This document shows, piece after piece, positions 6,776 to 15,500 of a stretch of 22,638 nt of DNA. Source of the stretch: JBGQDM01 sp041495845 (GTDB lineage Bacteria; Acidobacteriota; Terriglobia; Terriglobales; Acidobacteriaceae); assembly GCA_041495845.1 (NCBI GenBank), contig JBGQDM010000051.1:1-22638 (forward strand). The letters run 5' to 3'. The notes under the pieces are model-generated. The model was given only the letters and a program-made list of their open reading frames with translations, did no database searches and was not told the DNA's origin. The translations under genes were made by a program, and so were the position numbers. Numbering within the stretch: position 1 is the first letter of the stretch; every line of letters starts with the position of its first letter.

Positions 6776-8035
6776 CTAACCCTTGCACGTTTCGCGCGCC
6801 CAGGCAGCGGCCTGCCAGAAAAGGCTAAAGGCCTGGTCTTCGCTCATGCCGAGTTGAGCGGCGTAGTGACGGCCGATTTCCCACTCACCGCTGTCCTGGG
6901 CACGCACCAGGTTGAGTAGCGGCGCCATGGGGCCGGCCTCTTCCAGCAGGGCCTGCTTGACTTGTGGGGCGAGGGCGACGCGCTCCAGCAGCACCGGGAC
7001 GGAAACCTGGAGGATGGCGTCCATGAGCGACATGAGCCCGAGGAAGAATCCAGATTCGGAATCGAGTCGGGCCTCGGTGGCGGCCAGCTCACAGAAGCGG
7101 GCGCGAGCGAGCGCAGTTTGCAGCAGGATGTTGCTGGCATCGCGACCGGCATCAATCACGGCAACCAGGGAAATCCACTTGCGCGTGTTGCGTTCCCCGA
7201 GCACGCGCAGGGCGTGGTGAACCGAGCGAATTTCAGAAGCCATGGAGAAGAGGGGCGAGTTGAGATAGCGGAGGAGGCGGTAACAAAGCCCCGCGTCCGA
7301 CTTGATGAGGCGTTCCACTTCCTTGAGATCAAGCTCCGCCTGCGCCAGCGCACTCAGCAGTAGCAGCGCGCTGAGTTTGTGCGCTGGCACTTCCTGGACG
7401 GAAAGAATGACGGGGCGCTGAAAAAAATACCCCTGGAAGTAATCAAATTGAAGTTCTTTGGCCAGGGCGAAGTCTTCACGAGTTTCGATTTTCTCGGCCA
7501 GCATCAAGCGGCCCTGGGGGTGGTGTTCGGCCACCATGCGGCCGCATTCTTCCGGGCTGACGTGGGGCCAATCGACTTTGAGAATCGAAGCCATGGGAAG
7601 CAAGGATTGGCGCGGGTCGTTGGCGACATAGTCATCAAGCGCCAGCCCATAGCCCGCTTTTTTCAGACGGCGGCAGGCATCTTCAATAATGTTGCCGGGA
7701 ACGACCGTTTCCAGAATTTCCAGGATCACGTTCTCGGGATGGAAGAAATGCGCATAATCCGCCAGCAGCACGTCGCCGGTACAGTTGAGAAACATGCGCT
7801 TGCCGTCGGTCAACTGCTCCAGTCCCATGAGGAAGGAACTGTGCAAGGTTTGGCGGCAGGCGTCTTCCGCGTCGGGCGCATTGTAGTGATTTTCCAGGCC
7901 GTCGCGAAAAAGGATTTCGTATCCATAGACCTGTTCCGCGCGATCGAGAATGGGCTGGCGCGCAACAAAGCGTAAGCCCGGCGGGGGCTGCAAGGCAGCG
8001 ACAATCCTGGGTGCGGACACAGTAGGTTCCAACAT
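6776..8035 (-). CDS. degenerate EAL plus HDOD signalling protein (YuxH-like)
   Basis: Cytoplasmic protein of 419 residues with an EAL-like domain (about 1-205) and an HDOD domain (about 205-400), the architecture of Bacillus YuxH. The frame is open upstream to 8527, but the extension overlaps the divergent neighbour and has no homologous character. I therefore start at ATG 8035, with GGGAG directly before it (tight spacing). EAL landmarks are present but degenerate: Tyr-Glu-Ile-Leu-Phe-Arg replaces EAL, then Ile-Leu-Glu-Ile-Leu-Glu, Leu-Asp-Asp-Tyr, Ile-Leu-Lys-Val-Asp, Ala-Glu-Lys-Ile-Glu, and a good Phe-Gln-Gly-Tyr-Phe-Phe-Gln-Arg-Pro. True c-di-GMP phosphodiesterases have Glu-Ala-Leu; this type may sense or bind rather than hydrolyse. 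The HDOD part contains Leu-Arg-Tyr-Leu-Asn-Ser-Pro and Ala-Leu-Arg-Val-Leu-Gly, typical of this family. It probably acts in regulation. Confidence 0.88.
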   Translation of the reverse strand: MLEPTVSAPRIVAALQPPPGLRFVARQPILDRAEQVYGYEILFRDGLENHYNAPDAEDACRQTLHSSFLMGLEQLTDGKRMFLNCTGDVLLADYAHFFHPENVILEILETVVPGNIIEDACRRLKKAGYGLALDDYVANDPRQSLLPMASILKVDWPHVSPEECGRMVAEHHPQGRLMLAEKIETREDFALAKELQFDYFQGYFFQRPVILSVQEVPAHKLSALLLLSALAQAELDLKEVERLIKSDAGLCYRLLRYLNSPLFSMASEIRSVHHALRVLGERNTRKWISLVAVIDAGRDASNILLQTALARARFCELAATEARLDSESGFFLGLMSLMDAILQVSVPVLLERVALAPQVKQALLEEAGPMAPLLNLVRAQDSGEWEIGRHYAAQLGMSEDQAFSLFWQAAAWARETCKG

Positions 8036-8122
8036 CTCCCATCGGATAACGGCCGGGAAAACTTTACCGTGCCGCGTACCAGTGTGATGGCGGACTTCGC
8101 TGCGACGCACCGCAGGCAAGAA

Positions 8123-8151
8123 TTGACACACAAGCGGACGGCCTCTAGTCT
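8123..8151 (+). promoter_or_regulatory. sigma70-type promoter for DUF3298-like gene
   Basis: A perfect TTGACA (8123-8128), a 17 bp spacer and TAGTCT (8146-8151) lie just upstream of the gene starting at 8175. The -35 is exact and the -10 matches three of six consensus bases. The site sits in the 139 bp divergent gap that must also hold the EAL-HDOD promoter. Confidence 0.45.
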
Positions 8152-8174
8152 TTTCGCTGGAGTGGGAGGAGCGC

Positions 8175-8933
8175 GTGCACCCGACGATTTCCGGTGTTGT
8201 TGTCGTACTCTCGGCATTCCTCACGCAACTTGCTCCTGCGCCGGCGGGGCACCTGAGCTGGGTCCCGCTGCGTTTTGCGCGAGAGGCGCCTGGCTGCGGC
8301 GACAAACCGTGTGTCTCGGTACTTGTTGAATTTCCGCTGGTGCAAGGCGACACCACAGCCGTGCGCGCCATCAATGCCGGCATCCATGCCAAGCTGTTTC
8401 CGTCGCCGCCGAATTCGGGGCAAAAGCTGTTCGAGGAACTGACGGAAGACCAAGTCCACGATGCGGATGCCACCGGCTCCAGACAGCCTTGGCACGACCA
8501 CCGCAAGGCCACGGTGCTGCTCAACACGGCGAAGATCTTTAGCGTGCTGGTAGAAAACGACTCCTATCTAGGCGGGGCGCACGGGAGTCATGGACGCAGC
8601 TACGCCAACTTCCGGCCAGCGACGGGAGCGGCCATGGCACTGGCGGATGTGGTCAAGCTGGAAGCGCTGGCGAAAGTGGCGGCGCTAGCGGAAAAACAAC
8701 TGCGCAAGATTCATGAGATTGACGCCAAGAGCAGCCTGACGGACGCAGGTTTTACCTTCAAGGATGGCAAGTTCACGCTCACGGATAATTTCGGTATCAC
8801 CGCGGAGGGGCTCGTCTTTTTCTACAACGACTACGAAATTGCCCCCTACGCGATGGGTCCGAGCGAGATCAAGCTTCCCTACCCTGACTTGCGAGGATTG
8901 ATGCGGGAGGACGCGGGTCTGCCGGGGAATTGA
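8175..8933 (+). CDS. exported DUF3298-like protein
   Basis: Exported protein of 252 residues. GTG 8175 follows GGGAGGA (8164-8170) at short spacing. Residues 1-24 look like a signal peptide (Val-Val-Val-Val-Leu core, ending Ala-Pro-Ala-Gly). The mature part contains Tyr-Leu-Gly-Gly-Ala-His-Gly (131-137), followed by Tyr-Ala-Asn-Phe near 143-146. This is the hallmark of the DUF4163/DUF3298 pair found in the extracytoplasmic part of RsiV-type proteins and in the deacetylase PdaC. The end has Phe-Tyr-Asn-Asp-Tyr-Glu-Ile-Ala-Pro-Tyr, as in DUF3298. No membrane anchor or anti-sigma segment is visible, so it is probably a free periplasmic protein, perhaps a lysozyme- or cell-wall-binding module. 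The function is unproven. It is transcribed divergently from the EAL-HDOD gene. Confidence 0.8.
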   Translation: MHPTISGVVVVLSAFLTQLAPAPAGHLSWVPLRFAREAPGCGDKPCVSVLVEFPLVQGDTTAVRAINAGIHAKLFPSPPNSGQKLFEELTEDQVHDADATGSRQPWHDHRKATVLLNTAKIFSVLVENDSYLGGAHGSHGRSYANFRPATGAAMALADVVKLEALAKVAALAEKQLRKIHEIDAKSSLTDAGFTFKDGKFTLTDNFGITAEGLVFFYNDYEIAPYAMGPSEIKLPYPDLRGLMREDAGLPGN

Positions 8934-8997
8934 TCGGCGGCGGCACTCACCGTCCCGCTCGGTTTGGACGACTGAGGGCAGGTGGCTGAACCCCGAA

Positions 8998-9024
8998 GCG
9001 CGCGGGCGAGAGCGCCCGCGCCAC
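8998..9024. repeat. hairpin repeat GCGCGGGCG/CGCCCGCGC, copy 1
   Basis: A perfect 9 bp stem (9000-9008 with 9013-9021) and a 4 nt AGAG loop sit in the convergent gap between the DUF3298-like and AsmA genes. The 24 nt 9001-9024 match 21161-21184 at 21 positions. It may act as a transcription end signal, but neither side has a proper T-run immediately after the stem. Confidence 0.7.
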
Positions 9025-9032
9025 ACGGGCTT

Positions 9033-10706
9033 TTACTGCTTCTTTTTCTTCTTGCCGAACAAACCACCTAAGGCATCCACGAGGCCGTCGGCCTGACCGC
9101 CCGTCTTGTCCCCCAGCACGTTGCCGAGTTGCGAACCGGCGAGTGCGCCCACCATGCCGCCAACGTCGGGCACGAACTTCGGATCGGAGGCTGTGCCCTG
9201 AATCGTGAACGGGATTTTCGTGTTCTTCGACATGGAACGGCCGGTGAGGCCACCGAGAGTGCTGGCCATACCACTGGAAGCGCTGAGCTCGGCAACCATT
9301 TTGAAGTTCAGTGCGTTGGCGGCGCTGATGGTGCCGTTGCCGGTGACGTTGCCGAGCGCGGGCATGACCAGGTTGAGGTTGCTGGCGGTGATGCCTTCGG
9401 GCGCGGCGCGGAGATTGGTGGTGAGTTTCTCGATGGATGTATCCGCGCCGGTCTGGGTGCCGGAAAGAGCTGAGATGGCGGAGAGTTTGGAGCCGAGGTC
9501 GAAGCCCGCGAGTTTGGCGTTGTAAAGGCCGACATTGCCGGTGGTGACAAGTTTATTTGTAGGGCCTTGCGCGTTCAGGTTCACGTTGATGGTGCCCTGC
9601 TGCAGGGACGCGCCTTTGGGCAACATCACTCCTAACGCGGGCAAAGCGGCTTGCAAGTCGCTGACAGGAAGATTCTGGCCGTCGAGCTTGAGATTGACAA
9701 CGGTGGATTCACCGCGTGACTCGAAAGTACCCGCCAGGCGGGCGATCGCGTTGCCGATCTTGACCGTGCCCTGCTTGAGCACGCCAGCGCTGCGGCGGAG
9801 ATCATAGGCGGAATCGAAGTCCACGTTCACCGGCACGCCGGCCGGGGTGCCACCGCGGGCCAACTGCAATTTATTGAGCTTGATGTTGCCCTTGGCCTCG
9901 GCTTTGCCGTTGGCGGAGTTGAGCGTGATGCCGGAATCCATCTGGCCGCCGAGGCCCGCGCTGGCGTCCACAAAGCCGGTAGCGCCAAGGTCCATGCCGT
10001 TGATGGCCAGCTTGGCGTCAAGCGGGCTGAGCGAGGCGTCGCTGTTATTGACGGGGCCAACCCTGCCGTCGAGCTTGAGGCCGCCGCCGCCGGGAAGCTT
10101 GGCGGTCAGCGTAACCGGGAAATTGGAATCGAAGGCGACGTTGCTGGCCTGGAGATTTAGCTGCTCGTAGACACTGCGCTTCGAGGAACCGGTGGAGCCG
10201 ATGGTCAGGCGTCCGTCAACGAGTTCCAGCTTTTTCACCGTGAAGTCCGAGCCGCCGCCACTATTGCCGGAGGGAGCCTTCGCGGAGGAGCCAGAAGCCG
10301 CGGACGATCCCGACGACCCGGAAGCGAGTGAGGAAAAATTCCAGCGGCCTTCAAGGTTTTTAAGCAGCGTGACTTCCGGCTTCTCGATGGTGATGCCAGT
10401 GACGTGCAGCGAGCGGGAAAGAATCAGCGGCATCATCTCGACACCGACCTTCAATGACTTGGCGGTGAGGAAAGGGCCCTTACTGAAGGCGGGGTCGTCG
10501 GCGATGGAGAGATCATCCGCCGAGAGCGCTCCGGAGAGCAACGAGAGGCCGAGGTTTCCGACTTTGACCTGACGGCCGAGGGCCGCGGAGAGCTTTTCTT
10601 CGATGGTCGGACGGAACTGGTTGGGACTGACAAAGAACGGGATCGCGATGAGCAGAAGAACGAGCACGCCCACGGCGATCAGCAGGTAGCGCAGGATCTT
10701 TTTCAT
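9033..10706 (-). CDS. AsmA-family envelope protein
   Basis: Inner-membrane protein of 557 residues with a large periplasmic part. ATG 10706 follows a GGAGGT ribosome binding site (in CCAGGAGGTCTCC). A single N-terminal membrane segment spans about residues 7-26. Next comes the AsmA N-terminal pattern: Asn-Gln-Phe-Arg-Pro-Thr-Ile-Glu, Leu-Gly-Arg-Gln-Val-Lys-Val-Gly, and Ile-Glu-Lys-Pro-Glu-Val-Thr-Leu. A Ser/Gly/Ala-rich linker at about 128-152 leads to a repetitive beta-rich region. AsmA-like proteins form long hydrophobic-groove bridges thought to move phospholipid between membranes. The length is medium for the family. The C-terminus is odd: a Gly/Leu-rich amphipathic stretch ends in five lysines. 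It is downstream of the PPK2 gene with a 93 bp gap and may be cotranscribed with it. Confidence 0.85.
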   Translation of the reverse strand: MKKILRYLLIAVGVLVLLLIAIPFFVSPNQFRPTIEEKLSAALGRQVKVGNLGLSLLSGALSADDLSIADDPAFSKGPFLTAKSLKVGVEMMPLILSRSLHVTGITIEKPEVTLLKNLEGRWNFSSLASGSSGSSAASGSSAKAPSGNSGGGSDFTVKKLELVDGRLTIGSTGSSKRSVYEQLNLQASNVAFDSNFPVTLTAKLPGGGGLKLDGRVGPVNNSDASLSPLDAKLAINGMDLGATGFVDASAGLGGQMDSGITLNSANGKAEAKGNIKLNKLQLARGGTPAGVPVNVDFDSAYDLRRSAGVLKQGTVKIGNAIARLAGTFESRGESTVVNLKLDGQNLPVSDLQAALPALGVMLPKGASLQQGTINVNLNAQGPTNKLVTTGNVGLYNAKLAGFDLGSKLSAISALSGTQTGADTSIEKLTTNLRAAPEGITASNLNLVMPALGNVTGNGTISAANALNFKMVAELSASSGMASTLGGLTGRSMSKNTKIPFTIQGTASDPKFVPDVGGMVGALAGSQLGNVLGDKTGGQADGLVDALGGLFGKKKKKQ

Positions 10707-10799
10707 GGAGACCTCCTGGAGCGTCGACGGGGGGACGCCCGGCTGGCGCGGGAATCATAGCAGAAGGCGAGAACCTTCCACCATCGTGTCTGCCGCCGA

Positions 10800-11681
10800 C
10801 TATTCCTGGTCGAGCGACTGTTTGGCGGCCTTGAGTTCGTTCCTTTTATTTTGATCCACTTTTGGGTATTTCAGATCCAGCGCCTCAAGAGCATGAATGA
10901 GGGCGGAGCCGACGACCATGCGGGTGAACCACTTGTTGTCGGCCGGGACGACAAACCAAGGCGCGTGGTCGGAAGCGGTTTTGCGAATCATGTCTTCGTA
11001 GGCTTCCATGTAATCGCGGAAGTGTTTGCGCTCCTCCACATCGGAGGTGGAGAACTTCCAGTTCTTGGCCGGATCATTGAGGCGCTCCATGAAGCGCCGC
11101 TTCTGTTCCTTTTCGGAAATATGGAGAAAGAACTTCAAAACGATGATGCCGTTGCGAGAGAGATAGCGCTCGAAGCCGTTGATGTCTTCGAAGCGGTGCT
11201 CCCAGATTTTCTTGCCCATGAGCTGGGCAGGCATGCGCTGCTTGCCGAGGAACTCGGGATGGACACGAACGACGAGGACTTCTTCATAGTAAGACCGGTT
11301 GAAGATGCCGATCCGGCCGCGCTGCGGCAGGCATTTCATCGAGCGCCAGAGATAGTCGTGGTCCAGTTCCTGGGTGGAGGGCGACTTGAAGGAATACACC
11401 TCGCACCCTTGGGGATTGATGCCGCTCATGACGTGTTTGATGGTGCCGTCTTTGCCGGCGGCGTCCATGGCCTGGAAAATGAGGAGCACCGCCCACTGGT
11501 CCTGGGCGTAGAGTTTGTCCTGCAGTTCGGTGAGGCGGGCGACGTTTTTCTCCAGGTGCTTGCGCGCCTCTTTCTTGAATTCGTCCTTCAGGCCCAGCGT
11601 GTCGCCGGGACGAATCCGTTTGAGGCGGAAGTCCTTGCCCTGGGTAACGCGAAAGGGCTTGATCAGTTCGCTGCTCTTCAT
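10800..11681 (-). CDS. ppk2: polyphosphate kinase 2 family protein
   Basis: Cytoplasmic PPK2-family enzyme of 293 residues, which transfers phosphate between polyphosphate and nucleoside mono- or diphosphates. The Walker A is Ala-Met-Asp-Ala-Ala-Gly76-Lys77-Asp78-Gly79. Ile-Phe-Asn-Arg-Ser-Tyr-Tyr-Glu-Glu-Val-Leu-Val-Val-Arg-Val-His resembles the PPK2 class III second motif, where class I enzymes usually have Asp-Arg-Ser-Trp. The lid region (about 186-250) includes Arg-Arg-Phe-Met-Glu-Arg-Leu, Asn-Trp-Lys-Phe-Ser and Trp-Phe-Val-Val-Pro-Ala-Asp-Asn-Lys. I choose ATG 11681, with GGAGA upstream; the frame is open to 11762, but that would overlap the divergent lipoprotein's promoter. The class assignment is tentative. 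A role in nucleotide regeneration or stress is inferred from the family. Confidence 0.92.
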   Translation of the reverse strand: MKSSELIKPFRVTQGKDFRLKRIRPGDTLGLKDEFKKEARKHLEKNVARLTELQDKLYAQDQWAVLLIFQAMDAAGKDGTIKHVMSGINPQGCEVYSFKSPSTQELDHDYLWRSMKCLPQRGRIGIFNRSYYEEVLVVRVHPEFLGKQRMPAQLMGKKIWEHRFEDINGFERYLSRNGIIVLKFFLHISEKEQKRRFMERLNDPAKNWKFSTSDVEERKHFRDYMEAYEDMIRKTASDHAPWFVVPADNKWFTRMVVGSALIHALEALDLKYPKVDQNKRNELKAAKQSLDQE

Positions 11682-11755
11682 GGGCGTGTCTCCGATCGAA
11701 GGCCGGCTACAGAGTGTACTCCACAAAGGGCTTGGTGCGCCTCGCTCGGGCAAAA

Positions 11756-11784
11756 TTGACAAGGCCGAGGCAGGCGATTACTCT
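11756..11784 (+). promoter_or_regulatory. sigma70-type promoter for glycine-zipper lipoprotein
   Basis: TTGACA (11756-11761), a 17 bp spacer and TACTCT (11779-11784) lie 31 bp ahead of ATG 11816, leaving room for a short leader with the ribosome binding site AGGAGGT (11804-11810). The -35 is perfect and the -10 is weak. The site overlaps the divergent PPK2 upstream region. Confidence 0.55.
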
Positions 11785-11815
11785 GAGCGGGCAGAAATCC
11801 AGCAGGAGGTATTTT

Positions 11816-12484
11816 ATGCGGCTACGACTTCAGTTTTTAGCGATGACACTATGTGTTGGCTTGGCCTTCACCGGCTGCAGCAAGTCGGCGGACCAGACGG
11901 GCCAGGAGCCGGCGGCGGGTGGAGATGCCTCGAAAACCGGCACAGCCAGCAAGTCCTCAAGAGCGCCAGAAGTCAAACCTGTGGTCGTGCCGGCGGGTAC
12001 AGCATTGACCATCCGGCTGGGTTCGACTTTGAGTTCGAAGACCAGCCAGAGCGGCGAAGCTTTCCAGGGCACACTGGCGAAGGCGGTGAGCGTGGACGGA
12101 GCGGAAGCCATTCCGTCGGGATCCAACGTGACCGGCGAAGTGGTGGAAGCGCATCCTTTGGGGCGGTTTAAGGGTGGTGCGTCGCTGGCGGTGCGGCTGA
12201 CCTCGATTGAAGTAAAGGGCAAGACCTATACCGTTTCGACCAGCGCCGTTGACCGCGAGATGAAGGGCAAAGGCAAGCGTACGGCGGTGCTGGCCGGCGG
12301 CGGCGCGGCGGTCGGCGCATTGATCGGCGGCCTGGCGGGCGGCGGCAAAGGCGCTCTGATTGGCGGACTGGCGGGCGGCGGCGCGGGCACAGCCGGTGCG
12401 GCCTTCACCGGCAACAAGGACATCATTCTGCCGGCGGAGTCGGCGCTCAGTTTCAAGCTGAAGGAAGCGTTGGAACTGAAATAG
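11816..12484 (+). CDS. glycine-zipper lipoprotein
   Basis: Envelope lipoprotein of 222 residues. ATG 11816 is chosen because AGGAGGT (11804-11810) precedes it at ideal spacing; the frame continues upstream to 11714 without signal character. The signal peptide ends in Phe-Thr-Gly-Cys (Cys21), with Phe at -3, slightly unusual for a lipobox. A Ser/Ala/Gly linker follows, then a beta-rich domain (about 50-150) starting Val-Pro-Ala-Gly-Thr-Ala-Leu-Thr-Ile-Arg-Leu. Residues about 162-200 contain a glycine zipper with repeated Gly-x3-Gly spacing (Ala-Leu-Ile-Gly-Gly-Leu-Ala-Gly-Gly-Gly, twice). The end is Leu-Ser-Phe-Lys-Leu. Glycine zippers pack helices in membranes; such lipoproteins are common in the outer membrane and often have structural or stress roles. 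The exact role is unknown. It is a single-gene unit with its own promoter and terminator. Confidence 0.85.
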   Translation: MRLRLQFLAMTLCVGLAFTGCSKSADQTGQEPAAGGDASKTGTASKSSRAPEVKPVVVPAGTALTIRLGSTLSSKTSQSGEAFQGTLAKAVSVDGAEAIPSGSNVTGEVVEAHPLGRFKGGASLAVRLTSIEVKGKTYTVSTSAVDREMKGKGKRTAVLAGGGAAVGALIGGLAGGGKGALIGGLAGGGAGTAGAAFTGNKDIILPAESALSFKLKEALELK

Positions 12485-12536
12485 TCCCGTCCGCGTTCAG
12501 CTTTTGCGACTTGCCGTTTTGTGATGAACAAGAGAG

Positions 12537-12560
12537 GGCCCGCTCCGGCGGGCCTTTTTT
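12537..12560 (+). terminator. intrinsic terminator of lipoprotein gene
   Basis: A perfect 7 bp GC stem (GGCCCGC 12537-12543 with GCGGGCC 12548-12554), a TCCG loop and six T (12555-12560) follow the + strand gene ending at 12484. The opposite strand lacks a clean T-run after the stem, so it chiefly ends rightward transcription before the convergent receptor gene. Confidence 0.9.
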
Positions 12561-12585
12561 CTTGGGGTAAGGCAGAACTTCGTCT

Positions 12586-15500
12586 TCAGAAACTGAAGCG
12601 CAAAGCCAGCTGCAGGATGCGGGGCGAGGCAGTGCTGATGATCTGGCCGAAGAAGCTATCCTCGGGATCGGTGACGGGATTCGAAAACTGGGCTTGATTG
12701 AGCAGGTTGAAGAAATCGGCGCGGAACTCGAGCTCGCGTGCCTCGCTGCCGAGCGCGGTTTTCTTGGCGACGGCGAGGTTGACGTTAAAGCGTCCAGGGC
12801 CGCGCAGAAAATTGCGTGGCAGGCTGCCGTAGGTGCGCAGCGCAGGATTGGCGAGGACGTCGTCATCGGAGGGGAACGCATTACTGAAGCTGGCGGGATC
12901 AAACCAGAAGTTTCCCGTATTGCCGACGAAAGTTTGGCTGTGGCGTGGGTCAAGGTAGCGGATGGGCCCAATCACATTGGCACGCACCAAGTTGGCATCA
13001 CCGGCGCCCGAAGGTCCCTGGCTGGTGGGGTCGACAGCGCTGGGCAGGTTGGCGAAGATATCGAGTGGAAAGCCACTGCGCCAACTGATGATGGGAAACA
13101 CGCTCCAACCGCGGGTTAGCGGGCGCGGAGCGGAGGGCGTGAGCCGTGCCAAGGGCAAGTCCCAGCCGCCGCTCAGGACCACGCGATGGCGCAGATCGAA
13201 ATCTGAAGCGGCGCGAAAACGCTCTGGATCGTAGAAGGGCACCGCCGAGTTGCGGTTCTGGAAACCGGAAGCGTTATCAATGTTGTGCGCGTACGTGTAC
13301 GCGAGGTTGAAGTAAGACGATCCCCACCAGCGTACAGCAGACATTTGCTTGCGCCAGTTGACCTGCAAGCTGTTGAAATGGGCACGGACCACGTTGCGGA
13401 ACTCCGGCAACGAGGCAAAGCTGCTGTCGCTATTGCCCGGCGTGTTGTTCAGGACACGGGTGGTGGTGCCCAGCACGAAGGGATTCGCGTCCGTCAGCGC
13501 CGTCAGGCCATGTGAGCTGGAACCAACATAGGCGAGCTCGAGAATGGAACTGCCCGTCAGCTGATGTTGCAAGTTCAGGTTGAATTGATAGTTGAAGGGC
13601 GTAGTCAAATGAGGATCGGTAACGAAGACCGCGCCCGAGGAGTTGATGGGCAAGAATCCGGCAGCGTCAAAGTCGAGATTGTGATCGGGGAAACGCGAGG
13701 GAAAAGGGTCGCGGGTGTTGGCGGCGAGATAGGGATGCATCAACGCCATTGAAGCAGCGGCGTCGGGACCGGTGGGAAAGGGCTGAAACACGAGTCCCGT
13801 CAGGGGATAAAACGGCGGTTGCCCGTTGAACTGCAAGCTGTCTTCAGCCTTAAGGATGTCGTAGAAGACGCCAACGCTGGCGCGGAGGCTGGTGTTGCCG
13901 CGGCCAGTGGGGTCCCAGGCAAAACCCAGGCGCGGGGCAAAGTTATTGCCATCCGGGAAGTTGGTACCGACGGGTGCGCCGGCATCTCCGGGAAAGAGCA
14001 TGCCGACGGGCGCGCCGGGGAAGATAGTCGAGCGGCGTCCGGGGATGATGGAAAAGAGCCGACCTTCGGTATCGGTCTTGGGCGTGCTGTATTCATAGCG
14101 CAGGCCGAGGGTCAGCACCAAGTTCGGCCGCACATGCCACTCATCGGAAACGAAAGCGTTGGTGAAGTGGGTGCGAATGTTCGAAACGGCCGAAGGGCCT
14201 TGCGTGAAGTCGGTGGGAAGCCCGAGCAGGAAGTCCGCCAAGTCATTGCCGGAACCAGTCTGTGACTGGTCGGAGTGGTTGGAAAAAAAGAACTGCCCGT
14301 TCACGAAGAAATCGAAGTGCGGATTGCTTTGGAAGGCTGCGCCGCCGGCGCCAAACTTCCACTGATGTCGGCCGTGGATCCAGGTAAGCGTATCGGACCA
14401 GGAGTAGGTGTTGTCCGCAATGCGCGACGGGCCGTTGAAGCTGAAGCCAATGTTCAGCCCGGAAGCGAAAGTGAGGCTGGTGGGACCCGAGGGATTGTCT
14501 GAGTTGATCTGGATGCCGAGATCGTTCGGATTGGGCAAGCGCAGGGCCGGCTGATTGTTGAGGACGTCCACACGATGGGCACCGACGCGCGCCTCGTTGA
14601 GGAGGTTCGCGGTGATCGTCCGATAAAAGGCGAGGTCGGCAAAACCGTCGTGGAATTCGACAGCTGAGGGGAAGCCGGGAACGTTGGCAAAGGCAAATGG
14701 GGATAGCTCACGGCTGCGGTCGCCGCCGGTGGTGAGGGTGAACTTGTTGCGGGAAGAGGCCTCTACATCGAACTTCACGGTAAGTTCATCGCGGTTGAAA
14801 GAGCCCGCCTGCTGGGAGGCAAGGGTGCCATCCGGCGCAGTGGGAATCAAGCCTTGAGCGATGTAATTGCGGGCGACACCGTTGATCGCGCTGGGGGCAA
14901 TGACACCGCCCGCCGCCAAGTCAGGATTGGGCTGGTAGGCCGGGTGGTTCTCCAGAAACATGGCGACGGGGTTTTCCTTGCCGCCCCGGCTCAAGTCGGA
15001 AAAATTGCCCCGCAATTCGTCGGGTGTAAAGGTCGTGGTCCGGGAAGTTTCCGTGTCCCGCTGCCGATGGCCCTGATAGCCGACGAAGTAGAAGAAACGG
15101 TCGCGGCTGTGAACGTGCGGCAGCAGCAGAGGCCCGCCGAAAGCGCCACCGAACTGATTGCGCTTGAGCACATCCCGCGGCAAGCCGGCGGCCCGGTTGA
15201 AATAACTATTGGCGTTGAGCGCGTCATTGCGCAAGTAATCGAAAACGCTGCCGTGGAAGTGGTTGGTGCCGGACCGAGTAATCAGGCTGATCACTCCGCC
15301 AGCGTTGCGACCATAGTCCGCAGTGTAGGTGCTGGTCAGGATGCGGAACTCGGCAACCACGTCTGGGTTCGGATCGTAGACCACACCGTTGTCGAGGAGA
15401 TCGTTGTTGACAACGCCATCGAGCAGGAAGGTCACGGAGTCATTGCGATTGCCCGTGATGCTGAAGTTGTTGGCGCCACCGGCATCGGGATTAATCGGCA

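Noticed and set aside
6438..6779. Possible 113-codon + strand gene
   Set aside because: It has no ribosome binding site and an unnatural Arg/Pro/Ser composition, and it runs into the 3' end of the opposite-strand EAL-HDOD gene.
8036..8527. 164-residue N-terminal extension of the EAL-HDOD protein
   Set aside because: It overlaps the start of the divergent DUF3298-like gene, is Ser/Thr/Cys-rich without domain character, and the domain begins just after ATG 8035.
10754..10759. TATGAT on the - strand as -10 box for the AsmA gene
   Set aside because: No acceptable -35 hexamer is found at 17 bp spacing, so a promoter separate from the PPK2 gene is not supported.
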